Shown here: positions 29,432 through 38,533 of the stretch, piece by piece
Numbering within the stretch: the first letter of the stretch is position 1
How the letters are laid out: every line of letters starts with the position of its first letter
NCBI RefSeq assembly: GCF_017854565.1
Contig: NZ_JAFMHJ010000003.1
Span: forward strand, 98,286-162,285
DNA length: 64,000 bases
Reading direction: 5' to 3'
DNA from: Yoonia sp.
GTDB taxonomy: Bacteria > Pseudomonadota > Alphaproteobacteria > Rhodobacterales > Rhodobacteraceae
Translations under genes and position numbers: made by a program
The notes under the pieces: generated by a model
The model's input: the letters and a program-made list of their open reading frames with translations, nothing else
Database searches by the model: none
Told to the model about the DNA's origin: nothing

Positions 29432-30637
29432 TTATGCAGCGTTGCGAATGGGGGCGTTTGGCAGGGCCTGTTCCAGATCATAGAGCAGATCATCGACCCC
29501 TTCCAGGCCAATCGACAGGCGCACCAGACCTTCGCTGATCCCATGGGCCGCACGTTCTTCGGGGGTGTAGGTCGAATGGGTCATGCTGGCCGGATGCTGC
29601 ACCAGCGTTTCGGAATCGCCCAGCGACACGGCGCGGGTGATCAGGTTCAGTTTGTTCATCATCATGCGCCCCGCGTCGATGCCGCCAGCCAGTTCAAACG
29701 CTATCATGCCGCCGGGAAGCGACATCTGGCGCTGTGCCAGATCGTATTGTTCAAAGCTGGTCAGACCGGGATACCAGACCTTTTGCACGCCGTGCGACTG
29801 TTCCAGAAAGGCGGCGATGGTCCGGGCGTTGGCGCAGTGGCGGTCCATGCGCAGTTCAAGGGTCTTGATGCCGCGCAGGATCAGCATGGCATTGAACGGC
29901 GCCATGACCGCCCCGGTCATGTCCTTCATGCCGTAAAGCCGAATTTGCGACACCAGTTCGTGCGACCCGACAAGCAACCCGGCCACGACATCACCGTGGC
30001 CACCCAGATATTTGGTCGCGGAATGCAGCGCGATATCGGCGCCCAATTTGACAGGCTGCGTGATATACGGTGTCGCATAGGTGTTATCGACAACGACATA
30101 GGCCCCCTGTGCATGGGCGATGGCCGCGATGGCCCTGATATCGACCAAACGCATGTTCGGGTTGGCCGGTGTTTCAAAGTAGACGACTTTGGTCTTGGCG
30201 CTGATTGCCGCGCTGAGGTTCGCAGGGTCGGTCAGATCGACGTGGGTGACGGTGACGCCGAATTTGCTCAGGCCGTGATGCATGAACGAAAAGGTGCAGC
30301 CGTAAAGCGTTTTGTCCAAGATCACCTCGTCGCCCGGCGCCAGAAGGGTCCACATCGTGGCAGTGATCGCGCCCATGCCAGATGACAATGCCAGCCCCGC
30401 CTCGGCCCCTTCGAGCACGGCGATGCGGCGTTCCAGCAAATCACAGGTCGGGTTCGATATCCGCGCATAAATGTGGCCCGGACGGTCACCGCTGAACATT
30501 TCGCCGCCCGCTTCGGCGGTTTCAAACGCGAAGGTGGATGTCAGGTGCAACGGCGGCGTCAGCGCGCCTTCGTTTTCCATCGGGTCATAGCCGTGGTGGA
30601 TGGCCAGAGTGGCAAAGCTGTCGGGACGGTTGCGCAT
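29432..30637 (-). CDS. mdeA: Methionine gamma-lyase (Cys/Met metabolism PLP enzyme)
   Basis: 401 residues of the gamma-family of PLP enzymes. It shows YARISNPTCDLLERRIAVLEG, ALSSGMGAITATM, the active-site lysine in LHSATKYLGGH (about residue 208), and YGCTFSFMHHGL. Methionine gamma-lyase cleaves methionine to methanethiol, ammonia and 2-oxobutyrate. Cystathionine gamma-synthase/lyase or O-acetylhomoserine sulfhydrylase remain alternatives on family grounds, but the mdeB partner and divergent Lrp regulator favour mdeA. ATG 30637 has AAGGAG 6 bases upstream. Confidence 0.85.
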   Translation of the reverse strand: MRNRPDSFATLAIHHGYDPMENEGALTPPLHLTSTFAFETAEAGGEMFSGDRPGHIYARISNPTCDLLERRIAVLEGAEAGLALSSGMGAITATMWTLLAPGDEVILDKTLYGCTFSFMHHGLSKFGVTVTHVDLTDPANLSAAISAKTKVVYFETPANPNMRLVDIRAIAAIAHAQGAYVVVDNTYATPYITQPVKLGADIALHSATKYLGGHGDVVAGLLVGSHELVSQIRLYGMKDMTGAVMAPFNAMLILRGIKTLELRMDRHCANARTIAAFLEQSHGVQKVWYPGLTSFEQYDLAQRQMSLPGGMIAFELAGGIDAGRMMMNKLNLITRAVSLGDSETLVQHPASMTHSTYTPEERAAHGISEGLVRLSIGLEGVDDLLYDLEQALPNAPIRNAA

Positions 30638-30752
30638 GACGGACTCCTTGAATGATGCAAGGCCCACGTTACCGCATTTGACCGCATGTATTATTGCCAT
30701 GTTTGCCGTGAAATGTGTATATATTGGCATAATCTGCTATACGGGGCCGAAA

Positions 30753-31211
30753 ATGGATCAAAAAGATCGCCAAATCATCCGCACGCTGCAACGCAATGGC
30801 CGGATCACAAATCAGGATCTTGCCGCCGAGGTGAACCTGTCGCCCTCGCCGTGCCTGCGGCGGGTAAAGCTGCTGGAACAAAGCGGGGCGATCAAAGGAT
30901 ATAGCGCGCAGATCGACGCCGAAAGCTATGGGTTGCCGGTGACAGTGTTTGTGCGGGTCAGTCTGGCAAACCACACCGAAGCCACGGTGCGCCAGTTCGA
31001 AGCAGACATTCGCAAGGTCGAGCAAGTGCTGGAGTGTTTTGTGATGACGGGCCCGTCGGATTACCTGCTGCGGGTCGTGGTCGCCGGTTTGTCAGACTAC
31101 GAAAGCTTTGTGCGCAAGCGGCTGCATCCCATCGGCGGCATTGCGTCGCTGGACAGCAGTTTTGTCTACGGGGTGGTCAAGCAAACGCAGGTGTTTCCCG
31201 TGATTACCTGA
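30753..31211 (+). CDS. Lrp/AsnC-family regulator of the methionine locus (MdeR-like)
   Basis: 152 residues. The N-terminal HTH is QKDRQIIRTLQRNGR and LAAEVNLSPSPCLRRVKLLE; the C-terminal ligand domain ends QTQVFPVIT. It is divergent from mdeA across a 115-bp gap, the arrangement of mdeR in Pseudomonas putida. ATG 30753 is selected because upstream in-frame codons lie in the promoter gap. Methionine-responsive activation of mdeAB is the inferred function. Confidence 0.88.
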   Translation: MDQKDRQIIRTLQRNGRITNQDLAAEVNLSPSPCLRRVKLLEQSGAIKGYSAQIDAESYGLPVTVFVRVSLANHTEATVRQFEADIRKVEQVLECFVMTGPSDYLLRVVVAGLSDYESFVRKRLHPIGGIASLDSSFVYGVVKQTQVFPVIT

Positions 31212-31230
31212 AGCGTTCGCAGCACGTGGC

Positions 31231-31950
31231 CTAGGCGTCTTCGCCAGTTTCGGACAAAAGCGCGTCAAGATCAGGCACGGTAATATCGCGCCGGTCGGTA
31301 AATGCGATCAGCCCTTCGCGTTTGAGCGCGGACATCTGGCGGCTGACGGTTTCGATCGTCAACCCAAGGTAATTGGCCATGGTTTCGCGGGTGATGGGCA
31401 GCGTGAAGGACGCGGTGCCTTCACGCTGCAGTTCAAGGGTGGCCATCCGCGTGGCGATCATATGCAGCAGTGACGCGATCTTTTCGCGCGCGGTCTTGCG
31501 GCCCAGCACCAGCATCCATTCGCGCGCGGCGTCCAGTTCATCAAGCGTCATTTCCAACAGGCGGTGGCCGACATGGGGGGTTTCCTGGATCAGGTTTTCA
31601 AAGGGTTTGCGCCGGAAACAGCACAGCAGCACGTCGGTTTCGGCCATGACATCACAGTCAATCGTATCGCGGTTCGGGCGGCCCATAAAATCGGCAGGCA
31701 GCAACAGCCCGACCATCTGCACCCGCCCGTCCGGCATCGTGCGCGTCAGGCTGGCCACGCCAGACACGACAGACGCCACAAATTCCAGCGGGTCACCGGC
31801 AAAGAAAATCGGTTGCCCTGCGGAAAAGGACCGATAATATTTGATCTCTTCCAGATCGCGCAATTCATCCGGTTCGCATTTCGAACAGACCGCATTGTAA
31901 CGAATTGGACAGTCCTGGCATGACTTCAGTTTAGGCACGGCAAGTGTCAT
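31231..31950 (-). CDS. fnrL: Crp/Fnr-family oxygen sensor FnrL
   Basis: 239 residues. The N-terminus has the Fe-S cysteine set CQDCPIRYNAVCSKC (C-x2-C-x7-C-x2-C), and a fourth candidate ligand is near the GLxxxxC region around residue 110. The cAMP-fold dimer domain is followed by the HTH ITRETMANYLGLTIETVSRQ. It would sense oxygen by its [4Fe-4S] cluster and act at TTGAT-N4-ATCAA sites, of which two perfect ones precede the cco operons here. ATG 31950 is preceded by GGGGA. It is convergent with mdeR. Confidence 0.93.
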   Translation of the reverse strand: MTLAVPKLKSCQDCPIRYNAVCSKCEPDELRDLEEIKYYRSFSAGQPIFFAGDPLEFVASVVSGVASLTRTMPDGRVQMVGLLLPADFMGRPNRDTIDCDVMAETDVLLCCFRRKPFENLIQETPHVGHRLLEMTLDELDAAREWMLVLGRKTAREKIASLLHMIATRMATLELQREGTASFTLPITRETMANYLGLTIETVSRQMSALKREGLIAFTDRRDITVPDLDALLSETGEDA

Positions 31951-32167
31951 ATTGAAAATCCCCAATGCGATAGAACAGGGTGACTATCGCGCAGGTTGGC
32001 CCTCGAGGCCACCGGATTTTATGCGCGGATCAAATGACCGTAACGTGCCGGCCGGTCGGCCCTGCGCGCAAAGACCAATCGTTGATCAGGCAACGCGCCG
32101 TCGCGCCACGGGCGATGCGGCATCAACACGCTGATAACATGGAATAAAAGGCTTTGCAAAAAACCAC

Positions 32168-32280
32168 AAAATGCGGCAATATCGGGGCGGGGAAATTGCA
32201 GCGGCAGGCAGCGCTCGTGCGAGCTTCCGGCTCGTTGATGTGCCCTATTTCCCCGCAGTCGATATTGTTGAAGGCGTTTT
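32168..32280. ncRNA. Candidate structured RNA (long interrupted hairpin)
   Basis: The 396-bp gap between fnrL and a lipoprotein gene holds a long paired element. Nested arms are AAAATGC/GCGTTTT (32168-32174 with 32274-32280, one G-U), CAATATCG/CGATATTG (32177-32184 with 32260-32267), CGGGGAAAT/ATTTCCCCG (32188-32196 with 32247-32255) and an apical GCTCG/CGAGC hairpin near 32213-32224. On the minus strand a TTTTTT run follows 4 bases after the stem. No protein family is recognisable here and no known RNA family was identified by eye. Strand and expression are unknown. Confidence 0.4.
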
Positions 32281-32346
32281 ATCTCCGCAGCATCCGCAAA
32301 AGACCGGAACAAGGCGCTAGCCTCGCAAAATCGCAAGCGCCCGTGT

Positions 32347-32811
32347 CTACCCGGCCTGTGCCTCGGCTATAGCTAAACGCACTGCGGCCTCATTGGCATC
32401 GTTGCCCCACCCCATGGCTCCAACGTATCCGATACCTTCCGAAGTGCCGTCCAAAACAAAGGTGCCGGTCATCTTGGCACGCTGACGCCCAAGACTGTGG
32501 TCCCATTCCAACCCGTTGTCACAACTCATCACCATGTCGCCTGCTGACGTCGAAGACCCTTCACATTTTCCATAGGTCGGCCCTGTGAAGGAAAAGTTGG
32601 AATTCCCATTGGCATAGCCGCGCAGGTCGCCTGTCAGAAATTCCTCATTCCCATCAGCGGTCTGCACTAATAGCGCCGCCGGAAAGGTGATCTCGAACAT
32701 GCCGGTCATCTGACCGCCATTGGCATCCGCAGCAATCATCACCGGGACCTCGCAGCCCGCAAGGCCAAACGCCATCGCCGCGCCCAAGGCGCATTTATTC
32801 AAGAAAAACAT
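32347..32811 (-). CDS. Hypothetical lipoprotein
   Basis: 154 residues. A signal peptide ends in the lipobox FGLAGC, giving a lipid-anchored protein from about residue 20. The mature part has beta-rich segments (MTGMFEITFPAALLVQTADG, MTGTFVLDGTSEGIGYVGAM) and ends in a helix of alanines. I do not recognise a family. It stands alone; the next gene on the plus strand is a remnant. Confidence 0.75.
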   Translation of the reverse strand: MFFLNKCALGAAMAFGLAGCEVPVMIAADANGGQMTGMFEITFPAALLVQTADGNEEFLTGDLRGYANGNSNFSFTGPTYGKCEGSSTSAGDMVMSCDNGLEWDHSLGRQRAKMTGTFVLDGTSEGIGYVGAMGWGNDANEAAVRLAIAEAQAG

Positions 32812-32868
32812 ATCCCTATCCCAATCTTTTTATTATCAATGGAATACCGCTTGCCTGAATGGACGTGA

Positions 32869-33159
32869 AAGTCAAATCCTGAGGGTGCTTTTGCGGGTTC
32901 GGTTGCTGTTTTTACAGGCAGTCTAGGTATGACACGCCAGAAAGCGGCTGATCTCGCGGCCCAGATTGGGGTGGCAGTAAGACAAAATCTGGCGAATAAG
33001 TCGACGCATCTGATCGTCGGCGAACAATATCCCGATGTACTTGCCGACCACCTCAAAAGCAGCAAGCATCGCAAAGCTGAGAAAATGCAAGACGATGGGC
33101 ATCTGATACGGATTATCAGTGAGACGGCGTTTCGGGGCCTTTTATCAAGCGGCGACTGA
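32869..33159 (+). pseudogene. BRCT-domain gene remnant, 5' truncated
   Basis: The frame from 32869 (directly after a TGA) reads a nearly complete BRCT domain: FAGSVAVFTGSLGMTRQKAA, then VAVRQNLANKSTHLIVGEQ and HRKAEKMQDDGHLIRIISE. The only ATG (32929) is inside the domain, after its first strand. Domain-level homology therefore starts before any start codon, which indicates loss of the 5' part. The parent was probably a BRCT-containing exonuclease or ligase-like protein; the truncated 76-residue form is unlikely to work. Confidence 0.7.
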
Positions 33160-33591
33160 CGGCTTCGGGCGTTGCCGGGACGTTTGCCATTTTCACCGGC
33201 CCGGCGTTATCGGAAATCAAAAACAGACATGATTTCGATGAGCCCCGAATACTCTCGTATCAAAGAAGGCTATTTGGACCCATAGGCGCTGACATCAGCC
33301 CTCCTTGGCCTGCTGATCGCAATCGGCACAGCACCCCGCCATCATTATCCCCGCCGCGTCGGCGTCGGCGAAGGCTTTGATCTTCTGGTCCAATTAAAAC
33401 TGGTGCGATCAGGTCTGACCGCAGCTTTCTCAATGCGCCATGAAGACAGGGCGCATCCACTGGCCAGACACCCGCGCCCGGCACAGTTTCGCGCTTTGCG
33501 GGCATTTCCTCGGGCGGGCAAAGCGATCAGGCAGTGGGTCGTTGGCAGATATGAAATGTCTTTGGTCGGGGGCGATGATACTGAACAGGCG
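33160..33591. other. Gene-free stretch before phaC remnant
   Basis: 432 bp with no credible intact gene. On the minus strand a short TTG-started frame (about 33297-33395) encodes 33 residues ending AGCCADCDQQAKEG, with three cysteines, but a stop precedes it. Other frames are short and show no family signature. Given the decay on both sides, this is probably degraded coding DNA. Confidence 0.4.
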
Positions 33592-34925
33592 TCAAAGCTG
33601 AAAGACATCCGAACCCGGCGCATCATATACGGCCTTGTAGCGACCTGAACCCGTGCCAAGACCGGGCGGCGCGCTGTCGCCGCTGGACCGATCATCCAAC
33701 CATCCGACAAGCGCGGGCCACCATGATCCATCCCGTTCGCCCACCGCAGCTTTCCATGCGTCAGGCGGTTGATAGGGCTCATCTTTGCCGGGGTCTTCGA
33801 AATCTGTCTGCGTGGCCAGCAAGGTCAGCGTCGCCAGCCGATCATCGCCGTCGCAGGCCATCTGCGCCGCTTTGGCCGCCCAGACAATACCCCAGCCCAT
33901 GTATCCTGCGATTGGGTACAATCACCCGGACTGCGTCCATCGCCGCGTCTACCGCCTGCAGGTAATCGGCCATCCCCTTGTCACGATCCTGTGCCGAGGG
34001 GTTGCGCCATGACGCGACAAAGACCGTGTGTCCCTGTGCGACGAGGTAGCGCACCAAGCAGTTGCCGGGACTGAGATCAAGGATATAGTATTTCATGATC
34101 CACGCCGGGATGATCAGGATCGGCTCGGCCTTTACCGTCTGCGTTGTCGGCGCGTATTGGATCAGTGCCAACAGTCGGTTGCGGAACACCACCTTGCCAG
34201 GCGTCACTGCCACATCGCGCCCGGTAACGATAGTTTTCCGTCCCGACCGGCAGCTTGCCCGACACCGCGCGTTCCCAATCTTCAAGAAAATTCTGCCAGC
34301 CGTGCCGCAGGTTGGCACCGCCCCGGCGCAGCGTCTCTGCCCTGACTTCCGGGTTTGTCGCAATGAAGTTCGACGGTGACATCAGATCAAGCATCTGGCG
34401 GGTGACAAAAGACACGACCTGCTCTTCGCGCGCCGATACCCCGTCGATATCGCGGGCTGCATTGTATCACCATTGCTGGGTCAGCAGGAAACTCTGGTAG
34501 ATCAGGTTGTTGGGCCAGTGCTGCCAGCTTGCGTCATCGAAGCGGCGATCATGGGCCAACGGCGCGATACAGGGCTGGCAGTCGGGGTTGCGCGCGGCGG
34601 TACCGGCATAGACGGCCAGCCGGGCCACCTTGCGGGCAACCTTTTCGATCAGTTGCATCTGCTTGCCCGGCGCGCCGATCAAGTGAACGCCCCAAGTAAA
34701 GAAAGTCGACGCCAGTCCGTAGGACGATACGCCCAATGTGAACCGGGCAAGATGTGCGTTCGCAGGCCGGTCCATGCTTTTCGTGCTGTAACGGTCCAGC
34801 GCCTCAAACGGGAATGTCTTGTTGAATTCGGGCGGTTCCGCGTCCAAACCGGCCCGGTCCCGCACATGTTCAATTTCGCCTGTATCCGACCCGTCGTCTT
34901 GCGCATTGGTTTTCGTCGTTGCCAT
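33592..34925 (-). pseudogene. phaC: Decayed poly(3-hydroxyalkanoate) synthase (phaC)
   Basis: PhaC segments can be read in order. From 34925 the frame reaches LLTQQW and then TGA (34467-34469) where a second Trp is usual. It continues in frame through MLDLMSPSNFIATNPEVRAE, shifts frame near 34230 (then GRDVAVTPGKVVFRN), and keeps the catalytic-cysteine motif HGLGYCLGG. A second shift occurs near 33905. DGDDRLATLTLLATQTDFEDPG then jumps directly to the C-terminal PDAWKAAVGERDGSWWPALV. The 445 codons lack well over 100 residues, including the region of the catalytic Asp and His. It cannot encode an active synthase. Confidence 0.88.
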
Positions 34926-34970
34926 GTTGTGGTCCCCGTCATTTGTGCAGATGTGCGTTTTCCACCGCGT

Positions 34971-35599
34971 TCAGCCCATGCGCATGCCGCCGTTCACCGC
35001 GAGCGTCGCGCCCGTGATGAACGCCGCCTCGTCCGACGCCAGAAACAGCACGCAGCGGGCAACCTCGCGGGGGTCGGCAAGCCGTGACAGAGGGACAAGA
35101 TCGAGGATTTTCTGCATGACTTCATCAGGTACAGATGCCACCATGGCGGTGTCGGCATATCCCGGCACGATGGCATTGACGGTGATCCCCTTTGCAGGGC
35201 TTTCCGGGGCCAAGGCGCGCGTAAAGCCCTCTACGCCAGCCTTGGCGGCGCAGTAGTTGGTCTGCCCCGCCTGCCCGCGTGCCGCGTTCACCGAAGAGAT
35301 ATTGATGATGCGCCCAAAGCCACGGTCGCGCATCCTGTCGCGGTTCACACCAGCGTTGTTCACCAGAACGTCGACAGGGCCAATTTCAGCTTCAACGCGC
35401 GCAACACCGTCGACGCAGGCATCAAAGTCACCGACATCCCATTCAAAGGCCGGAATGCCCGTCTCTTTCGTAAAGTCCCGGGCGGTTTGGTCTGCGCCCA
35501 GATGCGCAGCGGCGACGATGTATTCCGCATCGGCCAGCGCCCTTGCCGGGGCGGCGCCAAGTCCCTGAACCCCTGCGCGGTTCGGTTCGAACTGTTCAT
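34971..35599 (-). pseudogene. phaB: Decayed acetoacetyl-CoA reductase (phaB, SDR)
   Basis: ATG 35599 has a good AGGAGG site, but the frame is wrong for most of the N-terminal half. In another frame one reads GLGAAPARALADAEYIVAAA, TGIPAFEWDVGDFDA and VEAEIGPVDVLVNNAGVNRD. The last jumps directly to RMRDRGFGRIINISSVNA, so about 35 residues normally between NRD and the MRDRGFGR helix are missing. The C-terminal half (35363-34971) keeps the Ser (INISS) and Tyr (NYCAAKAG). Both frameshift and deletion make it a pseudogene. Confidence 0.85.
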
Positions 35600-35637
35600 G
35601 TTCGCCTCCTGTGATGTTGCTTTTCTTTCGAAAACCC

Positions 35638-36819
35638 TTAGTCGTCGCGCGCGATCAGCAGGGCGATTCCCTGCCCGCCGCCGATGCACAGCGTCACAAG
35701 GCCGCGCGCGATCCCGTCGCGTTTCATCGCATGCAGCAATCGGGTTGTCAGGATGGCTCCGGTGGCCCCGATCGGGTGGCCGTGGGCAATCGCACCGCCT
35801 TCGACGTTTGTGATATCTTCGGATAGCTCCAATTCGTTGGTCAGCGCGATTGCGATGGCGGCAAAGGCTTCGTTGATCTCGGCCCGACCGATATCGCGCA
35901 CACTCCACCCTGCGCGCCCCAGCGCCTGATGGACCGCCGGGACCGGCCCCAGCCCAAACATCCCCGGCGCGACCGCCCCGACGCCTGTCGCTACCAGCCG
36001 CGCGGCCACCTCCAGCCCGTGCCGATCAGCGAAATCCCGTGACGCGACGATCATCGCAGATGCCGCACTGTTGAGCCCCGGCGCATTGCCCGCAGTGATC
36101 GTGCCATCCTCGCGAAAGGCCGGGGGCAGCTTTGCGAGACTTTCGATGGTGACGCCGGGACGGTTGGCTTCGTCCTTTGCAAACTGCGTCTCGCCATTGC
36201 GCCCCTTGACCGTCACCGGCACGATCTCGTCCGCAAACCGGCCCTCTGCCTGCGCTTGGGCGAACCGCTGCTGTGATCTTGCGGCCCAGGCATCCTGCGC
36301 ATCCCGCGACACCTGCAACTTTTCGGCCAGATCCTCGGTGTGCCAGCCAGAATGCTGGCCAGAAAAGGCATCGTTCAAACCGTCGCGCAGCAGGGCATCG
36401 TCCACCTTGCCCGGGCCCATCCGATACCCCCATCGCGCGCGGTCAAGCAAATATGGGCTCTGGTCCATGTTTTCCATCCCACCGGCGATCACGCAATCGG
36501 CCTCGCCCAGACGGACCAGGCGCGCCGCCGCCGCAATCGCTTCGGCCCCCGAGCCACAAACCCTGTTGACCGTCATGGCCGGGACGGCTTGCGACAGCCC
36601 GCCGTTCAGCGCGGCTTGCCGGGCCGTGTTCATGCCTGCACCCGCTTGAAGAACATGACCGAAGATCACCGCATCGACCGCCGAGGCCGGCAGCCCGCTT
36701 TGGGCCAATACGGCGCTGACGACCGTCGCGCCAAGGGCCGTCGCCGGTGTTGATTTCAAAGTGCCTCCGAACTTTCCGATGGGCGTGCGGAGCGCATGGC
36801 AAAGAACTGTTTCAGACAT
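35638..36819 (-). CDS. phaA: Acetyl-CoA C-acetyltransferase (thiolase, PhaA-type)
   Basis: 393 residues, the normal thiolase length, with no lesions. The nucleophile is in VNRVCGSGAEA (about residue 88), GHPIGATGA holds the catalytic histidine (about 350), and CIGGGQG holds the second cysteine (about 380). It condenses two acetyl-CoA to acetoacetyl-CoA. It heads the remnant phaA-phaB-phaC order on the minus strand; with phaB and phaC broken, it may now serve beta-oxidation or acetoacetyl-CoA turnover. Confidence 0.93.
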   Translation of the reverse strand: MSETVLCHALRTPIGKFGGTLKSTPATALGATVVSAVLAQSGLPASAVDAVIFGHVLQAGAGMNTARQAALNGGLSQAVPAMTVNRVCGSGAEAIAAAARLVRLGEADCVIAGGMENMDQSPYLLDRARWGYRMGPGKVDDALLRDGLNDAFSGQHSGWHTEDLAEKLQVSRDAQDAWAARSQQRFAQAQAEGRFADEIVPVTVKGRNGETQFAKDEANRPGVTIESLAKLPPAFREDGTITAGNAPGLNSAASAMIVASRDFADRHGLEVAARLVATGVGAVAPGMFGLGPVPAVHQALGRAGWSVRDIGRAEINEAFAAIAIALTNELELSEDITNVEGGAIAHGHPIGATGAILTTRLLHAMKRDGIARGLVTLCIGGGQGIALLIARDD

Positions 36820-37157
36820 CCAGATATCTCTTTCGCATCATTGGTTTCAAAGACCGAAAGTCGCGCGGCGGACCCGTTCGGGCATTAACGCACGTTAAGG
36901 AACACGGCGTTCACATGTGACTGAATGAGACCATGTGCGTAAACTGCGGGTAGGTGCCGAATGTCTGTCGTTGAAATTGATCTTGTGCAAAGACCGACCC
37001 GCAGGGACGCGCTGGGGTTTTGCAAAAACCGTGGCATCCACCTTGCGACGTTGCCCATGGCATCAGACCCACGATGCTGCGGGCGGCCCCCATGCTTTGA
37101 CCATGCAGTCCCTTTATCATCTGGCAGTCGTGAAACACAGCGATCAGAGGTCCGGCA
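36820..37157. other. Divergent gap between phaA and CYTH-like gene, with FNR-like half-palindrome
   Basis: 338 bp without a recognisable gene. TTGATCTTGTGCAA at 36977-36990 matches the FNR pattern fully in the first half and three of five positions in the second. It is flanked by CTGCGGGT (36942-36949) and ACCCGCAG (36996-37003), an 8-bp inverted repeat. The site could be a degenerate FnrL or DNR-type box for the genes on both sides; evidence is weak. Confidence 0.3.
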
Positions 37158-37817
37158 ATGACCACATGTACCTTTGTCATGCGTGCGGCTTCGGTTGCCA
37201 CGCCATCCACAGACGCACGCTATGAATATCGCGTCTGGCCGCGCAGGGCACCACCGATTGTTCCGGCGCTGCAACGCGGATGGCTGCCGACCGCAGCGGA
37301 GAGGCGGGCGGATATCTATCTGCTTTGTCCCAACAGCTCCAACGTCACGGTCAAGCTGCGTGACGGTTGCAAGCTGGAAATCAAACAGCGGGGGCACGAT
37401 TACGGAGACCTTGCGCATTGGCGGGTCGCCCTGTCCGAGAATTTCCCGTTGTCGCCATCGGCTCTCGGACAGTTGGCCTCGGCGCTTTTGATGCCGCAAA
37501 GTCTGCCGCAGACGGCCTGTTTGTCGCCTGCACATCTTTTGGCTGCGCTGTCGCGACCCAGCGCCGGGCCCGAAATACTGATTGTGCGCAAGTCGCGTTT
37601 GTCGTTTCGGCGCCAAGGTTGCCGGGCCGAGATCACCCGCGTCGTCTGGGAAAATCATGTGTGCCTGACAATCGCACTGGAAGACGCCGACCCCGACCAA
37701 GCCAGACGCGCGGTCAACGCGCTGGGGCTTGGGCGCTGGCCGAACCGATCCTACGGCGATGCGTTGCGCACCCGGCCATTGCTGATCATGGCACCGATCC
37801 AGCCACACGACATTTAA
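37158..37817 (+). CDS. Hypothetical protein, CYTH-like
   Basis: 219 residues. Visible features are an N-terminal YEYRVWPRR, then ADIYLLCPNSSNVTVKLRDGCKLEIKQRG (about residues 51-79), and a C-terminal ALGLGRWPNRSYGDALR. The strand-rich pattern with alternating charged residues is reminiscent of CYTH/triphosphate-tunnel proteins, but I cannot assign catalytic residues. The frame is intact in a region where several neighbours are broken. The SDR remnant starts 18 bases downstream. Confidence 0.65.
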   Translation: MTTCTFVMRAASVATPSTDARYEYRVWPRRAPPIVPALQRGWLPTAAERRADIYLLCPNSSNVTVKLRDGCKLEIKQRGHDYGDLAHWRVALSENFPLSPSALGQLASALLMPQSLPQTACLSPAHLLAALSRPSAGPEILIVRKSRLSFRRQGCRAEITRVVWENHVCLTIALEDADPDQARRAVNALGLGRWPNRSYGDALRTRPLLIMAPIQPHDI

Positions 37818-37835
37818 GACGCAAAGGACGATAAC

Positions 37836-38521
37836 ATGACCCGACTGAAAGACCGGACCTGCATCGTGACCGTTGGCGCAAATGGCATTGGCAAGGCCAC
37901 CTGCATCCGGCTGGCCGAGGAAAGCGCAAAAGTCGCGGTGACCGATCTTGACGACGATGCGGGGGCCGCCGCGCGCGATGCCATTGTGCGCAACCATGGC
38001 ACGGCTGAATACTGGCATCCGGATGTGACCAACGAGGAGGAGGTCACCCGCGTCTTCAGCGCTGTCGCCGGGACGTTCGGACAAATTGATGTTCTTGTGA
38101 ATAATGCGGGTATTTCCGGCGCGGACAAACCCACCCACGAGGTCAGTTCCGAGGAATGGCGTCAAGTCATGGATGTGATCGTGAATGGCGTGTTCTATTG
38201 CACCAAGGCTGCGATACCGCACATGCGCAAGGCGCGGTCCGCGCGATGAGCAAGACCGATGCGGTGCTGTATGCCAAGGAAGGTATTCGCGTGAACTCGG
38301 TGCATCCGGGCTTTGTCTGGACACCGCTTGTCGCAGCGATGCCCGAAGCGTCCGAGGCGGGAACCGATGCGTTCCGCGCGCAACTGGACGCATTGCACCC
38401 CGTGGGCCGCGTAGGTGAACCAGAAGATATCGCCGCAGGTATTGCCTATCTTGCATCAGACGACGCCAAATTCGTGATCGGCTCGGAACTGGTGATCGAC
38501 GGCGGATACACGGCCCAATAG
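37836..38521 (+). pseudogene. Decayed short-chain dehydrogenase with active-site deletion
   Basis: The N-terminal half (from 37836) is a normal SDR: VGANGIGKATCIRLAE nucleotide motif, DVLVNNAGISG, and GVFYCTKAAIPHMRKA. It then frameshifts and ends at 38249. From about 38240 another frame gives AVRAMSKTDAVLYAKEGIRV, VNSVHPGFVWTPLV and GSELVIDGGYTAQ. The missing piece is about 30 residues that would hold the catalytic Ser and the YxxxK motif. The junction lies in an AAGGCGCGGT context compatible with deletion between short repeats. Confidence 0.85.
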
Positions 38522-38533
38522 GGGGTTTCGCAG

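Noticed and set aside
32072..32085. TTGATCAGGCAACG as an FNR box upstream of fnrL
   Set aside because: Only the left half-site matches; the right half has no ATCAA and the position relative to fnrL is unclear.
32168..32280. SRP (4.5S) RNA or 6S RNA
   Set aside because: The GGAA-type SRP apical loop context does not match, and the large central bulge of 6S RNA could not be drawn convincingly.
32019..32336. 105-residue frame across the structured element upstream of fnrL
   Set aside because: No family match, and the base pairing of the segment explains its conservation better than coding.
33403..33648. 81-residue plus-strand frame beside the phaC remnant
   Set aside because: No start signal, no family features, and it overlaps the phaC C-terminal end antisense.
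35360..35908. 182-residue minus-strand frame covering the phaA 3' end and phaB start
   Set aside because: Arg-rich frame caused by the phaB frameshift; real codons are in another frame.
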